Source: Chondrocystis sp. NIES-4102
Lineage (GTDB): Bacteria > Cyanobacteriota > Cyanobacteriia > Cyanobacteriales > Xenococcaceae
DNA: 64,000 bases
Reading direction: 5' to 3'
NCBI GenBank assembly: GCA_002368355.1
Contig: AP018281.1
Coordinates: 3,162,001-3,226,000 of the forward strand
A program made the position numbers and the translations under genes. Shown here piece after piece: positions 37,915-47,903 of the stretch. Each line of letters opens with the position of its first letter. Position 1 is the stretch's first letter. The notes beneath the pieces are model-generated. The model saw only the letters and a program-made list of their open reading frames with translations. It was not told the DNA's origin and did no database searches.

Positions 37915-40281
37915 ATGGTAAAGTCTGCCCCTTCTACTTCTAATCAAGAAATAAATAAATATAAATACGCTCCTCAATCAAGAAAGAAAGTAGCTTTAGA
38001 TGTAGCAGGGATGAAATGTGCTGGTTGTGTAAAAGCTGTGGAAAAACAACTAGAACAAAATAATGGCGTAGTCTCCGCCTGTGTGAATTTAATTACTGAA
38101 GTAGCAGTAGTAGAATATGAAACTCAAAATATCACTCCAGAGGATCTAGCTGCTAAGTTAACAAAAATAGGTTTTCCGACAAAATTACGTCAAAGTGAGG
38201 GCAGTATTTACCAAATTGCCCAAAATAATCGAGTCAAAGAACAGAAAGAAGCAAAAAAACAAGCTTGGCAGTTGATTACCGCAGCTATACTCTTATTTTT
38301 TTCTAGCATTGGTCATTTACATCATTTAGGTATTGCTGAAATTCCTGTATTAAGTAACATATGGTTTCATTTTACATTAGCGACATTAGCTTTATTAATT
38401 CCTGGGCGATCGCTTTTGGTTGATGGTTATCAAAGCTTAATTCACCGAATGCCAAATATGAATACCCTTGTGGGGTTAGGGACTAGCAGTGCTTATTTAG
38501 CTAGCTGTGCTGCCTTATTCTTGCCTCAATTAGGATGGGACTGTTTTTTTGACGAACCTGTAATGCTTCTTGGGTTTATCTTTTTAGGGAGAACTATAGA
38601 GGCGAAAGCTAGAAATCGGGCTGCTGCTGCCTTGGTTAAATTGGTATCTTTGCAACCTCCTATTGCCCGTTTAATAGGTAAACAAGATAATACCCAAACT
38701 ATAGAGATACCTGTAGAACAGGTTAAGCCTGGAGAATGGCTAAGAGTTTTACCAGGGGAAAAAATTCCTGTAGATGGCAAAATTGTTGCGGGAGAAACTA
38801 CTGTAGACGAATCAATGTTGACAGGAGAATCTTTAACAGTATTTAAAAGCATATCTGATATCGTGCGAGCAGGGACAATTAATCACTCAGGTGTGATAAC
38901 TGTAGAAGTAACTCAGATAGGTCAAGATACCGCCCTTGCCAAAATTATCAACTTAGTAGAAGAGGCACAAACGCGCAAAGCCCCAGTACAAAAGCTGGCA
39001 GATACAATTGCTGGATATTTTGCCTATGGAGTTATGGCGATCGCCTTACTTACTTTCTGTTTTTGGTACTTTATTGGTACAAATATTTGGACGGAGGTAT
39101 TATTAACTAGTTCTCACTCAATGTCGATGGGGCAGATGAGCGTTACAACTTCACCCTTCCTGCTTAGTTTAAAGAGTGCGATCGCAGTATTAGTAATTGC
39201 TTGTCCTTGCGCCTTGGGTTTGGCTACTCCCACAGCAATTGTAGTGGGTACTAGCATGGGTGCAGAAATGGGTATTTTAATTAAAGGTGGTGATGTTCTT
39301 GAGCGAGTTCAGCAACTAGATACTGTAGTTTTTGATAAAACAGGCACTTTAACCAATGTAGAACCTCAAGTTACTCAATGTCTTCCCTTGACGGAAATAT
39401 CACCCCAAGAATTATTAAAAATAGCAGCAGCAGTGGAAAGTGGTAGTAATCATCCCTTAGCAAAAGCTATTATCTCCGCAGCGCAGCAACAAGATTTAGT
39501 TATACCAATAGCTACTAAGTTTCAAAGTGTATTAGGGGAAGGAATTTGTGCTGAAATTGCTCAGGTAAGAGTATTGGTGGGAAATCACAACTGGTTAAGC
39601 AAGCAAGGTATTATTATTAGCCAGGAGCAGGAGCTACAAATTAAATCCTCAGCAAAATCAGGTAAAACTATTATTGCTGTGGGTTCTAATGGTCAATTAC
39701 AGGGAATTATAGCTATTGAATCTAGTATTCGTGCCGATGCAGCACCAACTATCCAAAAATTACAAACCCTCGGCTTAAATACCATTTTACTTACAGGAGA
39801 TCGGGAGGAAGTAGCTAAGGCGATCGCCCTTAAACTTAAAATTAGTCAAGTTTTTTCACAAGTAAAACCAGACCAGAAAGCTACAATAATTAAATCTCTG
39901 CAACAACAGGGTAAAATAGTCGCTATGGTCGGAGATGGTATTAACGATGCACCAGCTTTAGCAGAGGCAGATGTAGGTATATCTCTTCAAGGCAGTACAG
40001 ATGTGGCGATCGCAACTGCTGATATTGTGTTGATGCAAGATCGTTTAGAAGATATCATTAGTGCAATTCACCTAAGCACAGCCACAGTCAATAAAATTAA
40101 ACAAAACTTAATTTGGGCTTTAGCTTACAATATTGTTGCTATTCCCTTGGCAGCAGGAATCTTATTACCGCAATCTGGTCTACTGTTATCGCCAATTGTG
40201 GCAGCACTAGCAATGGCATCTAGTTCAGTAATTGTGGTGACAAATTCACTATTGTTAAAGAATAGCAGCATCCGCTCATGA
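37915..40281 (+). CDS. ctaA: Copper-transporting P1B-type ATPase (CtaA-like)
   Basis: About 788 residues from the ATG at 37915; a TTG two codons upstream is less likely. An N-terminal HMA domain carries the metal site GMKCAGC. The membrane part has the CPC motif in IACPCALGLATP. The phosphorylation site is FDKTGTLT, followed by the HP motif in SNHPLAKAI and GDGINDAPALAEADVG. These define a Cu(I) exporter of the P1B type. The MKCAGCVKAVE form resembles cyanobacterial CtaA more than PacS. CtaA delivers copper toward the thylakoid for plastocyanin and cytochrome oxidase. The CtaA/PacS choice is moderately certain. Confidence 0.85.
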   Translation: MVKSAPSTSNQEINKYKYAPQSRKKVALDVAGMKCAGCVKAVEKQLEQNNGVVSACVNLITEVAVVEYETQNITPEDLAAKLTKIGFPTKLRQSEGSIYQIAQNNRVKEQKEAKKQAWQLITAAILLFFSSIGHLHHLGIAEIPVLSNIWFHFTLATLALLIPGRSLLVDGYQSLIHRMPNMNTLVGLGTSSAYLASCAALFLPQLGWDCFFDEPVMLLGFIFLGRTIEAKARNRAAAALVKLVSLQPPIARLIGKQDNTQTIEIPVEQVKPGEWLRVLPGEKIPVDGKIVAGETTVDESMLTGESLTVFKSISDIVRAGTINHSGVITVEVTQIGQDTALAKIINLVEEAQTRKAPVQKLADTIAGYFAYGVMAIALLTFCFWYFIGTNIWTEVLLTSSHSMSMGQMSVTTSPFLLSLKSAIAVLVIACPCALGLATPTAIVVGTSMGAEMGILIKGGDVLERVQQLDTVVFDKTGTLTNVEPQVTQCLPLTEISPQELLKIAAAVESGSNHPLAKAIISAAQQQDLVIPIATKFQSVLGEGICAEIAQVRVLVGNHNWLSKQGIIISQEQELQIKSSAKSGKTIIAVGSNGQLQGIIAIESSIRADAAPTIQKLQTLGLNTILLTGDREEVAKAIALKLKISQVFSQVKPDQKATIIKSLQQQGKIVAMVGDGINDAPALAEADVGISLQGSTDVAIATADIVLMQDRLEDIISAIHLSTATVNKIKQNLIWALAYNIVAIPLAAGILLPQSGLLLSPIVAALAMASSSVIVVTNSLLLKNSSIRS

Positions 40282-40341
40282 CCTTATTTACTTTACTCCT
40301 ATCACCTAACTCGCTATTGTTTTGTTGACTTTACTTTGCTC

Positions 40342-40773
40342 ATGACTTCTAAACCTGTAATACACCGAGAGGAACATATCCTCATTGTTACCGATGGCAA
40401 AGGACATCGAGAAATTCGTCTTCAGAATGAAATTTATACTTTAGGTAGAGGTGTAAAATGTAATATCTTGCTGCAATCACAATTCGTCTCTCGCCATCAT
40501 GCTACCCTCATGAGACAAAATCGAGAAGATAAAACTTATTATCAAATTATTGATGGGGATGCTCAAGGGAAAGCTAGTGTTAACGGCTTATTGATTAATG
40601 GCAGGAAAATCAGATTTCATAATCTTGAGTCTGGAGATAAAGTTATTTTTGGGCCGCAAGTAGAGGCAGTTTATCAATATCGTGAATATGATATTTTCCC
40701 CACTATTCCTCCTGATGATCCCTATGATATTACTTTAATTGATCCTTCGATGATTGATGGGGAGGATGAGTAA
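40342..40773 (+). CDS. FHA-domain protein
   Basis: About 143 residues with one forkhead-associated domain (about 20-115), a phosphothreonine-binding module. The core motif is LGRGVKCNILLQSQFVSRHH, with VNGLLINGRKI later. The acidic C-terminal tail is rich in Asp, Pro and Ile. No kinase lies alongside. An in-frame TTG two codons upstream is an alternative start. Confidence 0.9.
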   Translation: MTSKPVIHREEHILIVTDGKGHREIRLQNEIYTLGRGVKCNILLQSQFVSRHHATLMRQNREDKTYYQIIDGDAQGKASVNGLLINGRKIRFHNLESGDKVIFGPQVEAVYQYREYDIFPTIPPDDPYDITLIDPSMIDGEDE

Positions 40774-40925
40774 ACTTTTGGTAATGATAGATTATGGAAT
40801 TGTTTTTGCATATCTAAGCTACTTGACGATGAGTGTATATATTTATGCAGGTTAAACACTAGTTATTACAATGTATTGGGAATCAAAGAAAAATAATTAA
40901 TCTTTTGCTCAGGCAACGGATAATA

Positions 40926-41879
40926 ATGAATGATCCATCTTTAAAAGAATTATTAGGTCAAGATCCAGTAGTAGAGCTATTGCAACAGGCAGTAAAATTA
41001 AAACGTATTGCTCCTGCCTATTTATTTCTAGGTACTTCTGGTATTGGACGGGCTAAGACAGCTAAAAACTTTATTAAATTGATATTTAAAGTTGGTATCG
41101 ATCCCGAAAAACATTCTTTAATTGAGAAAAAATTAGCCTCCAATAATCACCCTGATTTACTATGGGTAGAACCTACCTATACCCATAAAGGGGAATTATA
41201 TACCGTTACTCAAGCTCATGCTCAAGGGTTAGCTATTAAAACTCCAGCTAAAATTAGGATAGAGCAAATACGCAATCTGATTGAGTTTTTAAATCGTCCT
41301 TTGCTCGAAGCCAGCAGGAAAATTGTGGTGATCGAAGGGGCGGAGACTATGGCGGAGACGGCAGCTAACGCTTTATTAAAAACCTTAGAAGAGCCTGGTA
41401 AAGCGACAATCATTTTATTTGCGCCTGATGTAGATTCTTTGCTAACTACCCTAGTGTCTCGCTGTCAGCGTCTACAATTTTTACCCTTATCCCAAACTAA
41501 TTTAATTAGGGTGTTGCAAGAGCAAGGTTATCAAGAAATTATAGAACATCCTCAAATTATGGCGATCGCTCAAGGAAGTCCTGGTAAAGCCATTGCAGCT
41601 TGGCAAACATTACAAACTATTCCTCAACAACTTTTAATTAGGTTAACTAAAGCTATTTCAACCCCTTTAGAGGCTATAGAATTGGCTCAAATAATTACTA
41701 GCGAATTGGATGGACAGACCCAACTTTGGTTAGTAGACTATTTACAACATTACTATTGGCAACAACATCAACAAGTACAATTAATTCAGCTTTGGGAAAA
41801 GACTCGTCAATACTTGCTCTCCTACGTGCAACCTCGTCTAGTTTGGGAGTGTGCCTTAATTAAGCTGTGTGAGAATTAA
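40926..41879 (+). CDS. holB: DNA polymerase III subunit delta'
   Basis: About 317 residues of a clamp-loader subunit. The N-terminal AAA+ fold is degenerate at the Walker A site (LGTSGIGRAKTAKNF). The sensor motif NALLKTLEEPGKATIILF and the SRC motif VSRCQRLQFLPL are intact, which is the pattern of HolB. It works with the tau/gamma and delta subunits in loading the sliding clamp. The ATG at 40926 is preferred over an upstream TTG because it begins the usual LLGQDPVVELL N-terminus. Confidence 0.88.
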   Translation: MNDPSLKELLGQDPVVELLQQAVKLKRIAPAYLFLGTSGIGRAKTAKNFIKLIFKVGIDPEKHSLIEKKLASNNHPDLLWVEPTYTHKGELYTVTQAHAQGLAIKTPAKIRIEQIRNLIEFLNRPLLEASRKIVVIEGAETMAETAANALLKTLEEPGKATIILFAPDVDSLLTTLVSRCQRLQFLPLSQTNLIRVLQEQGYQEIIEHPQIMAIAQGSPGKAIAAWQTLQTIPQQLLIRLTKAISTPLEAIELAQIITSELDGQTQLWLVDYLQHYYWQQHQQVQLIQLWEKTRQYLLSYVQPRLVWECALIKLCEN

Positions 41880-42288
41880 ATTCTGTTAGTTTAGGACAAT
41901 TGAGGTGATTATTTGCTATAGGAGTCAGGAAGGGGGAGGTAATAAGGAAACTAAAAGCTAATCTTAGTAGGTAGTAGGTAGTAGCTAGTAGGTAGTAGGT
42001 AGTAGGTAGGAGTAGTGAATTAAACAGTAACAAGTAACAAGTAACGACTAAATAATTATTAATCGCTCGATCATTGAGTAATTAAAAATAAAAGCTAAGA
42101 AGCTCAAAGCTGTTATACGATTACCTCCTATTGCTTTACTTTTTAATTTTTATCCTAGATTCTAATTTAACTAGATCTATTAATATATGGTGTGGGTGTG
42201 CAGATATAAACCTCCTCATAAATTGTCGAGGGAGTTAAAAAACGAATGACTACCAACGTTAAATACAGTTAATAAATTTTTATAGCTA
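41880..42288. repeat. Intergenic region with TAGGTAG heptamer array
   Basis: TAGGTAG units, with one TAGCTAG variant, occupy about 41965-42018. They are preceded by GGAGTCAGGAAGGGGGAGGTAATA, which matches the end of the 15391-15535 repeat. The remaining bases up to the phosphohexomutase start contain no gene. Confidence 0.8.
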
Positions 42289-43815
42289 ATGAATAGTATC
42301 GACTGGAAAAAACTGCAAAATGGTTCAGATATTCGTGGTGTGGCTGTGGAAGGAATTGCAGGAGAGACAGTTAATTTAACTCCTGAAGTAGTAAAAATAT
42401 TAGGTAATGCCTTTATACAGTGGTTAATTGCGCGAATAGATAAATCAGGCGAGGATCTAATTATTGCAGTGGGGCAGGATAGTCGGATTTCTGGGGAAAC
42501 TTTAAGTAAATCATTGCTAGAGGGAATGGCGATCGCTGGTTGTCGGGTATATAATTTTAACCTTGCTTCTACTCCTGCGATGTTCATGAGTACAATTAGC
42601 GATCAGTTTAACTGCGATGGGGCAATTATGTTAACTGCTAGCCACCTACCTTTTAATCGCAATGGGTTAAAGTTTTTTACGCCTCAAGGGGGTTTGGAAA
42701 AAGCCGATATTACTGAAATATTGAAAATTGCAGCATCTGGCAACTTAGTTACTACCGATCCTATAGGAGAAATTACTCAGCGTGATTTTATTAGTGTTTA
42801 TGCAGCTAAACTAGTCGATACAATTCGCCAAGGGGTTAATCATCCTGATCATTATGAGCAACCTTTGAAAGGGTTAAAAATAGTCGTGGATGCTGGTAAT
42901 GGTGCAGGTGGCTTTTATGTGGCACAGGTGTTAAAACCCTTGGGTGCAGATACCACGGGTAGCCAATTTCTTGAACCTGATGGGATGTTTCCTAATCATA
43001 TTCCCAACCCTGAAAATAAGGAAGCTATGGCAGCAATTTGTCAGGCGGTTGTTAATAATCAAGCTGATTTTGGCATTATCTTTGATACAGATGTCGATCG
43101 CGTGGCTGCGGTGGATAATTTGGGTAATGAGTTAAATCGTAATCGTTTGATTGCTTTAATTGCAGCGATCGTTTTACAAGAACATCCAGGTTCAACTATT
43201 GTTACTGATTCTATTACTTCTGATGGTTTAACTCAATTTATTGAACAACATTTAGGTGGTAAACACCATCGTTTTAAACGAGGATATAAAAATGTAATTA
43301 ATGAATCGATGAGATTAAATGCTTTGGGGCAAGAATCCTGGCTGGCGATCGAAACTTCTGGGCATGGGGCAATGAAGGAGAATTATTTCCTTGATGATGG
43401 GGCATATTTGGCGACTAAACTATTAGTTGAATTGGCTAAAAGTAAGTTGCAAGGTAAATTATTAACTGATTTAATTCAGGATTTACAAGAACCTTTAGAA
43501 AGTGAAGAATTGCGTTTTAAGATTAATAGTAACGATTTTGTCACCTATGGTAATCAAGTAATTGAAAAATTGCAGGTGTTCGCCTCAAATCAATCGGATT
43601 GGCAGATAGTTCCTAATAATTATGAGGGAATAAGGATAGCTTGTACATCAGCTACTGAACAAGGTTGGTTTTTATTACGTTTATCCTTACATGATCCTGT
43701 TATTCCTATTAATATTGAATCCAATGTCGCCCAAGGAGTTGATAAAATAACCCATCGCTTATTAGATTTCTTACGAGATTTTGAGTCTTTGGATTTATCT
43801 TCTTTCCCAAGTTAA
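42289..43815 (+). CDS. Phosphomannomutase/phosphoglucomutase
   Basis: A 508-residue alpha-D-phosphohexomutase interconverting hexose 1- and 6-phosphates. The phosphoserine S118 is in MLTASHLPFNRNG. The metal loop is FDTDVDRVA and the sugar-binding loop is ETSGHGAMKEN near residue 355. It feeds GDP-mannose or UDP-glucose for polysaccharides and glycolipids. The stop is 2 bases before the next gene, a glycosyltransferase, so the two are probably translated from one message. Confidence 0.9.
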   Translation: MNSIDWKKLQNGSDIRGVAVEGIAGETVNLTPEVVKILGNAFIQWLIARIDKSGEDLIIAVGQDSRISGETLSKSLLEGMAIAGCRVYNFNLASTPAMFMSTISDQFNCDGAIMLTASHLPFNRNGLKFFTPQGGLEKADITEILKIAASGNLVTTDPIGEITQRDFISVYAAKLVDTIRQGVNHPDHYEQPLKGLKIVVDAGNGAGGFYVAQVLKPLGADTTGSQFLEPDGMFPNHIPNPENKEAMAAICQAVVNNQADFGIIFDTDVDRVAAVDNLGNELNRNRLIALIAAIVLQEHPGSTIVTDSITSDGLTQFIEQHLGGKHHRFKRGYKNVINESMRLNALGQESWLAIETSGHGAMKENYFLDDGAYLATKLLVELAKSKLQGKLLTDLIQDLQEPLESEELRFKINSNDFVTYGNQVIEKLQVFASNQSDWQIVPNNYEGIRIACTSATEQGWFLLRLSLHDPVIPINIESNVAQGVDKITHRLLDFLRDFESLDLSSFPS

Positions 43816-43817
43816 TA

Positions 43818-44783
43818 ATGTCTGTGAACGGAGAATTAATTGAGATTTCTATCATCGTTCCTTTGTACAATGAATCGGATAATATTGAGTATCTCTTTAC
43901 TCGACTTATTACGGTTGTTGAAGAAATTGGTGCAATCTACGAAATAATTTGTATTAATGATGGAAGCAAAGACAATACGTTAGATAAACTTTTGCAATTA
44001 CATCAACAAAACTCTGCCATCAAAATCATTAATTTAGCGCGTAATTTTGGTAAAGAAATAGCTTTAACCGCAGGACTTGATTATGCTAGTGGTGCTGCGG
44101 TAATTCCCATAGATGCAGATTTACAAGATCCACCAGAATTAATCAAACAACTAATAGTTAAATGGAGGGAAGGTTACGATGTTGTATATGCTACCAGGCG
44201 ATCGCGTCAAGGGGAAACGTGGTTAAAGGAAATTACAGCTAAGGCTTTTTATCAAACTATTGCTAAAATGAGTCCTGTTGCCATTCCTGCTAATACAGGA
44301 GATTTTCGCTTATTAGATCGCAAAGTTGTAGAAGCAATTAAACAACTACCAGAAAGAACAAGATTTATGAAAGGTTTGTTTGCGTGGGTAGGATATAAAC
44401 AAACTTCTATTTTATTTGATCGTCAAGTTCGTTATGCAGGTCGTTCTACTTGGAACTATTGGAAACTTTGGAATCTAGCGATCGATGGAATCACATCTTT
44501 TAGTTTATTACCACTCAAAATCTGGAGTTATATCGGTGTAATAATCTCCCTGATTTCTTTTTTTTATGCCTTATTTTTAATTATCAGGACTTTGTTGTTG
44601 GGTATAGATGTCCCTGGTTACGCCTCTTTAATGGTGGCTATTTTATTCTTAGGGGGAATTCAATTAATCACTTTAGGAGTTTTAGGGGAATATTTGGGTC
44701 GTGTTTATGAAGAGGTCAAAGGTAGACCTCTATACTTAGTACGTGAAAGATATGGTTTTAAACAAGAACAAAAACACGATTAA
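43818..44783 (+). CDS. GT2 polyprenyl-phosphate glycosyltransferase (GtrB/DPM1-like)
   Basis: A 321-residue enzyme with a GT2 domain (about 10-225): SIIVPLYNESDNIEYLF, the acidic INDGSKDNT, and PIDADLQDPPELI. Two C-terminal transmembrane hairpin helices follow at about 233-262 and 270-295. This layout fits transfer of a hexose from a nucleotide sugar to a polyprenyl phosphate for cell-surface glycosylation. Coupling to the phosphohexomutase gene suggests that enzyme supplies its sugar. Confidence 0.9.
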   Translation: MSVNGELIEISIIVPLYNESDNIEYLFTRLITVVEEIGAIYEIICINDGSKDNTLDKLLQLHQQNSAIKIINLARNFGKEIALTAGLDYASGAAVIPIDADLQDPPELIKQLIVKWREGYDVVYATRRSRQGETWLKEITAKAFYQTIAKMSPVAIPANTGDFRLLDRKVVEAIKQLPERTRFMKGLFAWVGYKQTSILFDRQVRYAGRSTWNYWKLWNLAIDGITSFSLLPLKIWSYIGVIISLISFFYALFLIIRTLLLGIDVPGYASLMVAILFLGGIQLITLGVLGEYLGRVYEEVKGRPLYLVRERYGFKQEQKHD

Positions 44784-44854
44784 TATTAAGCTTTAGGTAC
44801 ACAGATTTCACCAGATATCCCCAACATCCTAAACTAAAGATAATTAACTAGAAG

Positions 44855-45634
44855 TTAGGAAGTAAAATTAATAGATGCCCAATCAGGTTGACGATGATAT
44901 TGACACATATCTTCAAATTTACGTAGCTCTATCTGCTTAATAACAAACTCTGGTAATTCACTTTCTACCAAACGATCATTAATCTGCGATAAAACAATGC
45001 ACAAGCGATCGCGATTTAAACTTGGAGGTATATTGCCAAAGTATCCTAAAGTTATATGAGCAGTTAGATCATATTGCTGTTCAATTCCTAACCCTATTAA
45101 CCCTGCATTCTGATAGAGAGCGCGACGCAGTTTAATGACCGCCTGATAACTTTCTTGATCTTTAGGGACTAAACAAGCCATCAGCGCGCGTGGTCTAGTT
45201 ATCACACCCCATAATTGCCAACTTAATGGTTGATGCTTCCCTATAGACTCAAGATACTGCTCAAAACTGACTGCAATTTGCTGTTGTAATTCTTGTTCAA
45301 AGTTGGGGTTAGTTTTAATAATGTCGCGATAACTTTCATCCCAAATTAAATCAGCTAAAGTAAAATGGAAACTTTCTTTGGGTAAAGGAATAAATAGATC
45401 TGACTCTAGTTGTTGAGATATTTGTGTTTGTAAATTAACTACTTGCTGATAAAAATCTTGATTATCTGGATCGTCTCCCGCAGTTGGTGTAATGACACTA
45501 TAACCAGGAAAAGCAACTGGTTGACCATCAACAAATTTAGGCGACTGTTGAATAGTTTGTAGTTGCATCGAACAAGCACTAGGTAAAGTCAATCTAGCAA
45601 CTCGGTTGATATAGTCTTGATATGATTCGTCCAA
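44855..45634 (-). CDS. 2H phosphoesterase superfamily protein (DUF1868-like)
   Basis: A 259-residue protein with two HxT motifs, FHFTLAD (about 95) and AHITLGYFG (about 195), the paired catalytic motifs of 2H phosphoesterases and 2'-5' RNA ligase-like enzymes. The FVDGQPVAFPGYSVI stretch before them resembles the DUF1868 group. Substrate is unknown; cyclic phosphates or RNA ends are typical. The likely start is TTG at 45634 with GAGG about 9 bases before it, since the first ATG is 20 codons inside. Confidence 0.78.
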   Translation of the reverse strand: MDESYQDYINRVARLTLPSACSMQLQTIQQSPKFVDGQPVAFPGYSVITPTAGDDPDNQDFYQQVVNLQTQISQQLESDLFIPLPKESFHFTLADLIWDESYRDIIKTNPNFEQELQQQIAVSFEQYLESIGKHQPLSWQLWGVITRPRALMACLVPKDQESYQAVIKLRRALYQNAGLIGLGIEQQYDLTAHITLGYFGNIPPSLNRDRLCIVLSQINDRLVESELPEFVIKQIELRKFEDMCQYHRQPDWASINFTS

Positions 45635-45693
45635 TCTAACTTACCTCTAAATTAATTCTGTTTGTCAATATTTCTGACCTAAGCCCCACTAAC

Positions 45694-45708
45694 TAATTGT
45701 CACAATTA
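45694..45708. promoter_or_regulatory. Perfect inverted repeat upstream of the 2H gene
   Basis: TAATTGT-C-ACAATTA is a 7+7 base perfect dyad with a one-base centre, 60 bases before the TTG start of the 2H gene and downstream of the petL-like gene. It could be an operator for a dimeric regulator, but no regulator is identified. AT-rich background makes chance occurrence possible. Confidence 0.35.
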
Positions 45709-45779
45709 ATTGTGTCGTTAATCTAAATATAAAGCACCGCCAATAGTGACGATGCTCAAAATATATTAGTCGATTTTAA

Positions 45780-45875
45780 TTAAATAATATTAAACTTACG
45801 TAGCCCAAAGTATAAGCCTAGGGCTATCCCTGTATATAAACCAATGATTGATAAAAAAGCAATTGCGCCACCCAT
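45780..45875 (-). CDS. petL: Cytochrome b6f subunit PetL (31 residues)
   Basis: A 31-residue single-helix protein starting MGGAIAFLSIIGLYTG and ending LGLYFGLRKFNII. One transmembrane helix followed by a short basic C-terminus and the GLxFGLR-type end resembles PetL, the small b6f subunit that stabilises the complex in the thylakoid. An AGGGAG ribosome site lies 8 bases before the ATG, which strongly supports translation. PetL diverges fast, so another small membrane subunit cannot be excluded. Gaps to both neighbours have no other gene. Confidence 0.75.
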   Translation of the reverse strand: MGGAIAFLSIIGLYTGIALGLYFGLRKFNII

Positions 45876-46010
45876 TGAATATCTCCCTAATTATATTGCG
45901 TTAAAAAGTTTATAGTTGTAAGTTATTTTACCTGATCGCCTGAAACTATAGAACCCACTAAAATTGATAAATCATTACAGTAAAGAAAGATACTTACTAC
46001 TCGTTGATTG

Positions 46011-47345
46011 ATGAATACGACTTCTAATTTAAATGATTTGCCTCAACCCCCTGGAAATAAGGGTTTACCATTAATTGGAGAAACAATTAGTTTCTTAAAC
46101 GATCCTGATTTTAATCAAAAACGTATTGCTCAATATGGCAAAATATATAAAACTAGTGTGTTTGGTCGTCCTACAGTGATGATGATCGGTTCGGAGGCTA
46201 ACACTTTTTTGTTTCGTAACGAGAATAGGTATGTAGTAGCTACTTGGCCTAAAAGCACTAGAGTATTGTTAGGGAAAGCTTCTTTAGCTGTTAATCATGG
46301 TAGTTTGCATACCAACCGCCGTAAACTACTCTATGAAGCCTTTCAACCTAGAGCTTTAGCTAGTTATATTCCCACAATGGCGAAAATAACCGAGGAATAT
46401 CTCGAAAAGTGGGCTGAGATGAAAACTTTAACTTGGTATCCTCAATTGCGAGATTATACCTTTGATATTGCTAGTAATCTTTTTGTTAGTGCTGATGGTG
46501 GTGCGAATAGTTCCGTGGGACATTACTTTGAGACATGGTGTGCAGGTTTATTTACTTTACCAATATCTTTACCTTGGACGAAATTCGGTAAGGCTAAAGC
46601 AGCCAGGGAGAAATTATTAACAAGTTTAGAAGAAATTATCCTCAAACGTAAACAAAAGAGTGATCCTGGGGAAGATGCTCTAGGGCTACTAATTAAAGCC
46701 AAAGATGAAGATGGTAATAGCCTGAGTTTGGAAGAATTAAAAGATCAAGTACTATTATTACTATTTGCAGGACATGAAACCTTAACTTCAGCGATCGCCT
46801 CTTTTTGCCTTCTAACAGCGCAACACCCAGATGTTTTGCACAAATTACAAGTAGAACAAGCTGAATTAAATATTTCAGGTACTCCTACCCTAGAAGATCT
46901 TAAAAATATGACCTATCTAGAACAAGTACTTAAAGAAGTGATGCGTATTATTCCCCCTGTTGGTGGCGGTTTCCGAGAGGTGGTAGAAACTTTTGAATTT
47001 AATGGTTATCGCATCCCTAAAGGTTGGATGGTGCAATATCAAATTGCTCAAACCCATCAACAGCCAGAACTTTATCCCGAAAGCGATCGCTTTTTACCTG
47101 ATCGTTTTGCACCGCCCGTGAGCGTTGACAAACAAGCTAGTTTTGGTTATATTCCTTTTGGTGGTGGCTTGAGAGAGTGTTTAGGCAAGGAATTTGCTCG
47201 CTTGGAAATGCGTTTGTTTGCTTCTAAGCTATTGCAAAATTATCGCTGGGAACTTCTCCCTGAACAAAATCTAGAATTAATTACTGTCCCAACTCCCCAT
47301 CCCCGTGATGGCTTAAAGGTAAATTTTTATCGGCTTGAACATTAA
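46011..47345 (+). CDS. Cytochrome P450, CYP120-like
   Basis: About 444 residues, a full-length P450. The I-helix oxygen-binding motif is LLFAGHETLTSAI, the ExxR motif is in LKEVMRIIPP, and the haem cysteine (about C390) is in FGGGLRECLGKEFARLE. The N-terminus has the PPGNKGLPLIGE proline-rich hinge but no membrane anchor, so the enzyme is soluble. This architecture matches CYP120, whose Synechocystis member hydroxylates retinoic acid. A substrate derived from carotenoid cleavage is an inference. Confidence 0.88.
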   Translation: MNTTSNLNDLPQPPGNKGLPLIGETISFLNDPDFNQKRIAQYGKIYKTSVFGRPTVMMIGSEANTFLFRNENRYVVATWPKSTRVLLGKASLAVNHGSLHTNRRKLLYEAFQPRALASYIPTMAKITEEYLEKWAEMKTLTWYPQLRDYTFDIASNLFVSADGGANSSVGHYFETWCAGLFTLPISLPWTKFGKAKAAREKLLTSLEEIILKRKQKSDPGEDALGLLIKAKDEDGNSLSLEELKDQVLLLLFAGHETLTSAIASFCLLTAQHPDVLHKLQVEQAELNISGTPTLEDLKNMTYLEQVLKEVMRIIPPVGGGFREVVETFEFNGYRIPKGWMVQYQIAQTHQQPELYPESDRFLPDRFAPPVSVDKQASFGYIPFGGGLRECLGKEFARLEMRLFASKLLQNYRWELLPEQNLELITVPTPHPRDGLKVNFYRLEH

Positions 47346-47603
47346 GTTACTAATCTTTGACGAGGATAACTACTAGCTTTTTTTTAAAACTCGTTACTCC
47401 CCGCTCAAGTCAAACTAATATTATCGAGTTTCTTCTAATAGGCATTTATATATTTTTGCTTTTTAAGTTGTAATTCGCTATTTAGTTGTATTTTAAATTA
47501 CCTGGCTGTTGCTAAATAATATTGGAACAACTTGTCTATATAGATGGAAGCAATATCTATATTGAATTTCAAGCAAAAATCAAGATATTTACAACAATAA
47601 CTC

Positions 47604-47903
47604 ATGGTTAAACGAGAAGATCAATCCTTTATTCCTCCAACGAACAAACTTGTAAAAACACGAATAAAGTTAACAATTCCCGATAAATATCATAAAGATC
47701 CGATTATTTTTAGCTTAGTTTTAGATTATCAATTACGTGTTAATTTAATCTCCGCGATGTTAAGTGAAGAGGGATTAGGTGGTGGTTGCTTTGATCTAGA
47801 AGTTCAAGGGTATCGTCAACAAATCGACCGTGCTTTAGATTATCTTGCTCAATTAAATGTAGAAGTTTGGTATAGAGGGGATGGGCAAGTTATTGAATGT
47901 TAA
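47604..47903 (+). CDS. NIL-domain protein, copy 1
   Basis: A 99-residue protein that is essentially one NIL domain, the ferredoxin-like module found at the C-terminus of methionine ABC-transporter ATPases. Residues 22-95 contain LTIPDKYHKDPIIFSLV, a conserved GLGGGCFDLEVQG, and ALDYLAQLNVEVW. No ATPase part is present. Stand-alone NIL proteins occur in cyanobacteria, sometimes near sulfur-transport genes, though none are seen here. A paralog lies 690 bases downstream. Confidence 0.85.
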   Translation: MVKREDQSFIPPTNKLVKTRIKLTIPDKYHKDPIIFSLVLDYQLRVNLISAMLSEEGLGGGCFDLEVQGYRQQIDRALDYLAQLNVEVWYRGDGQVIEC

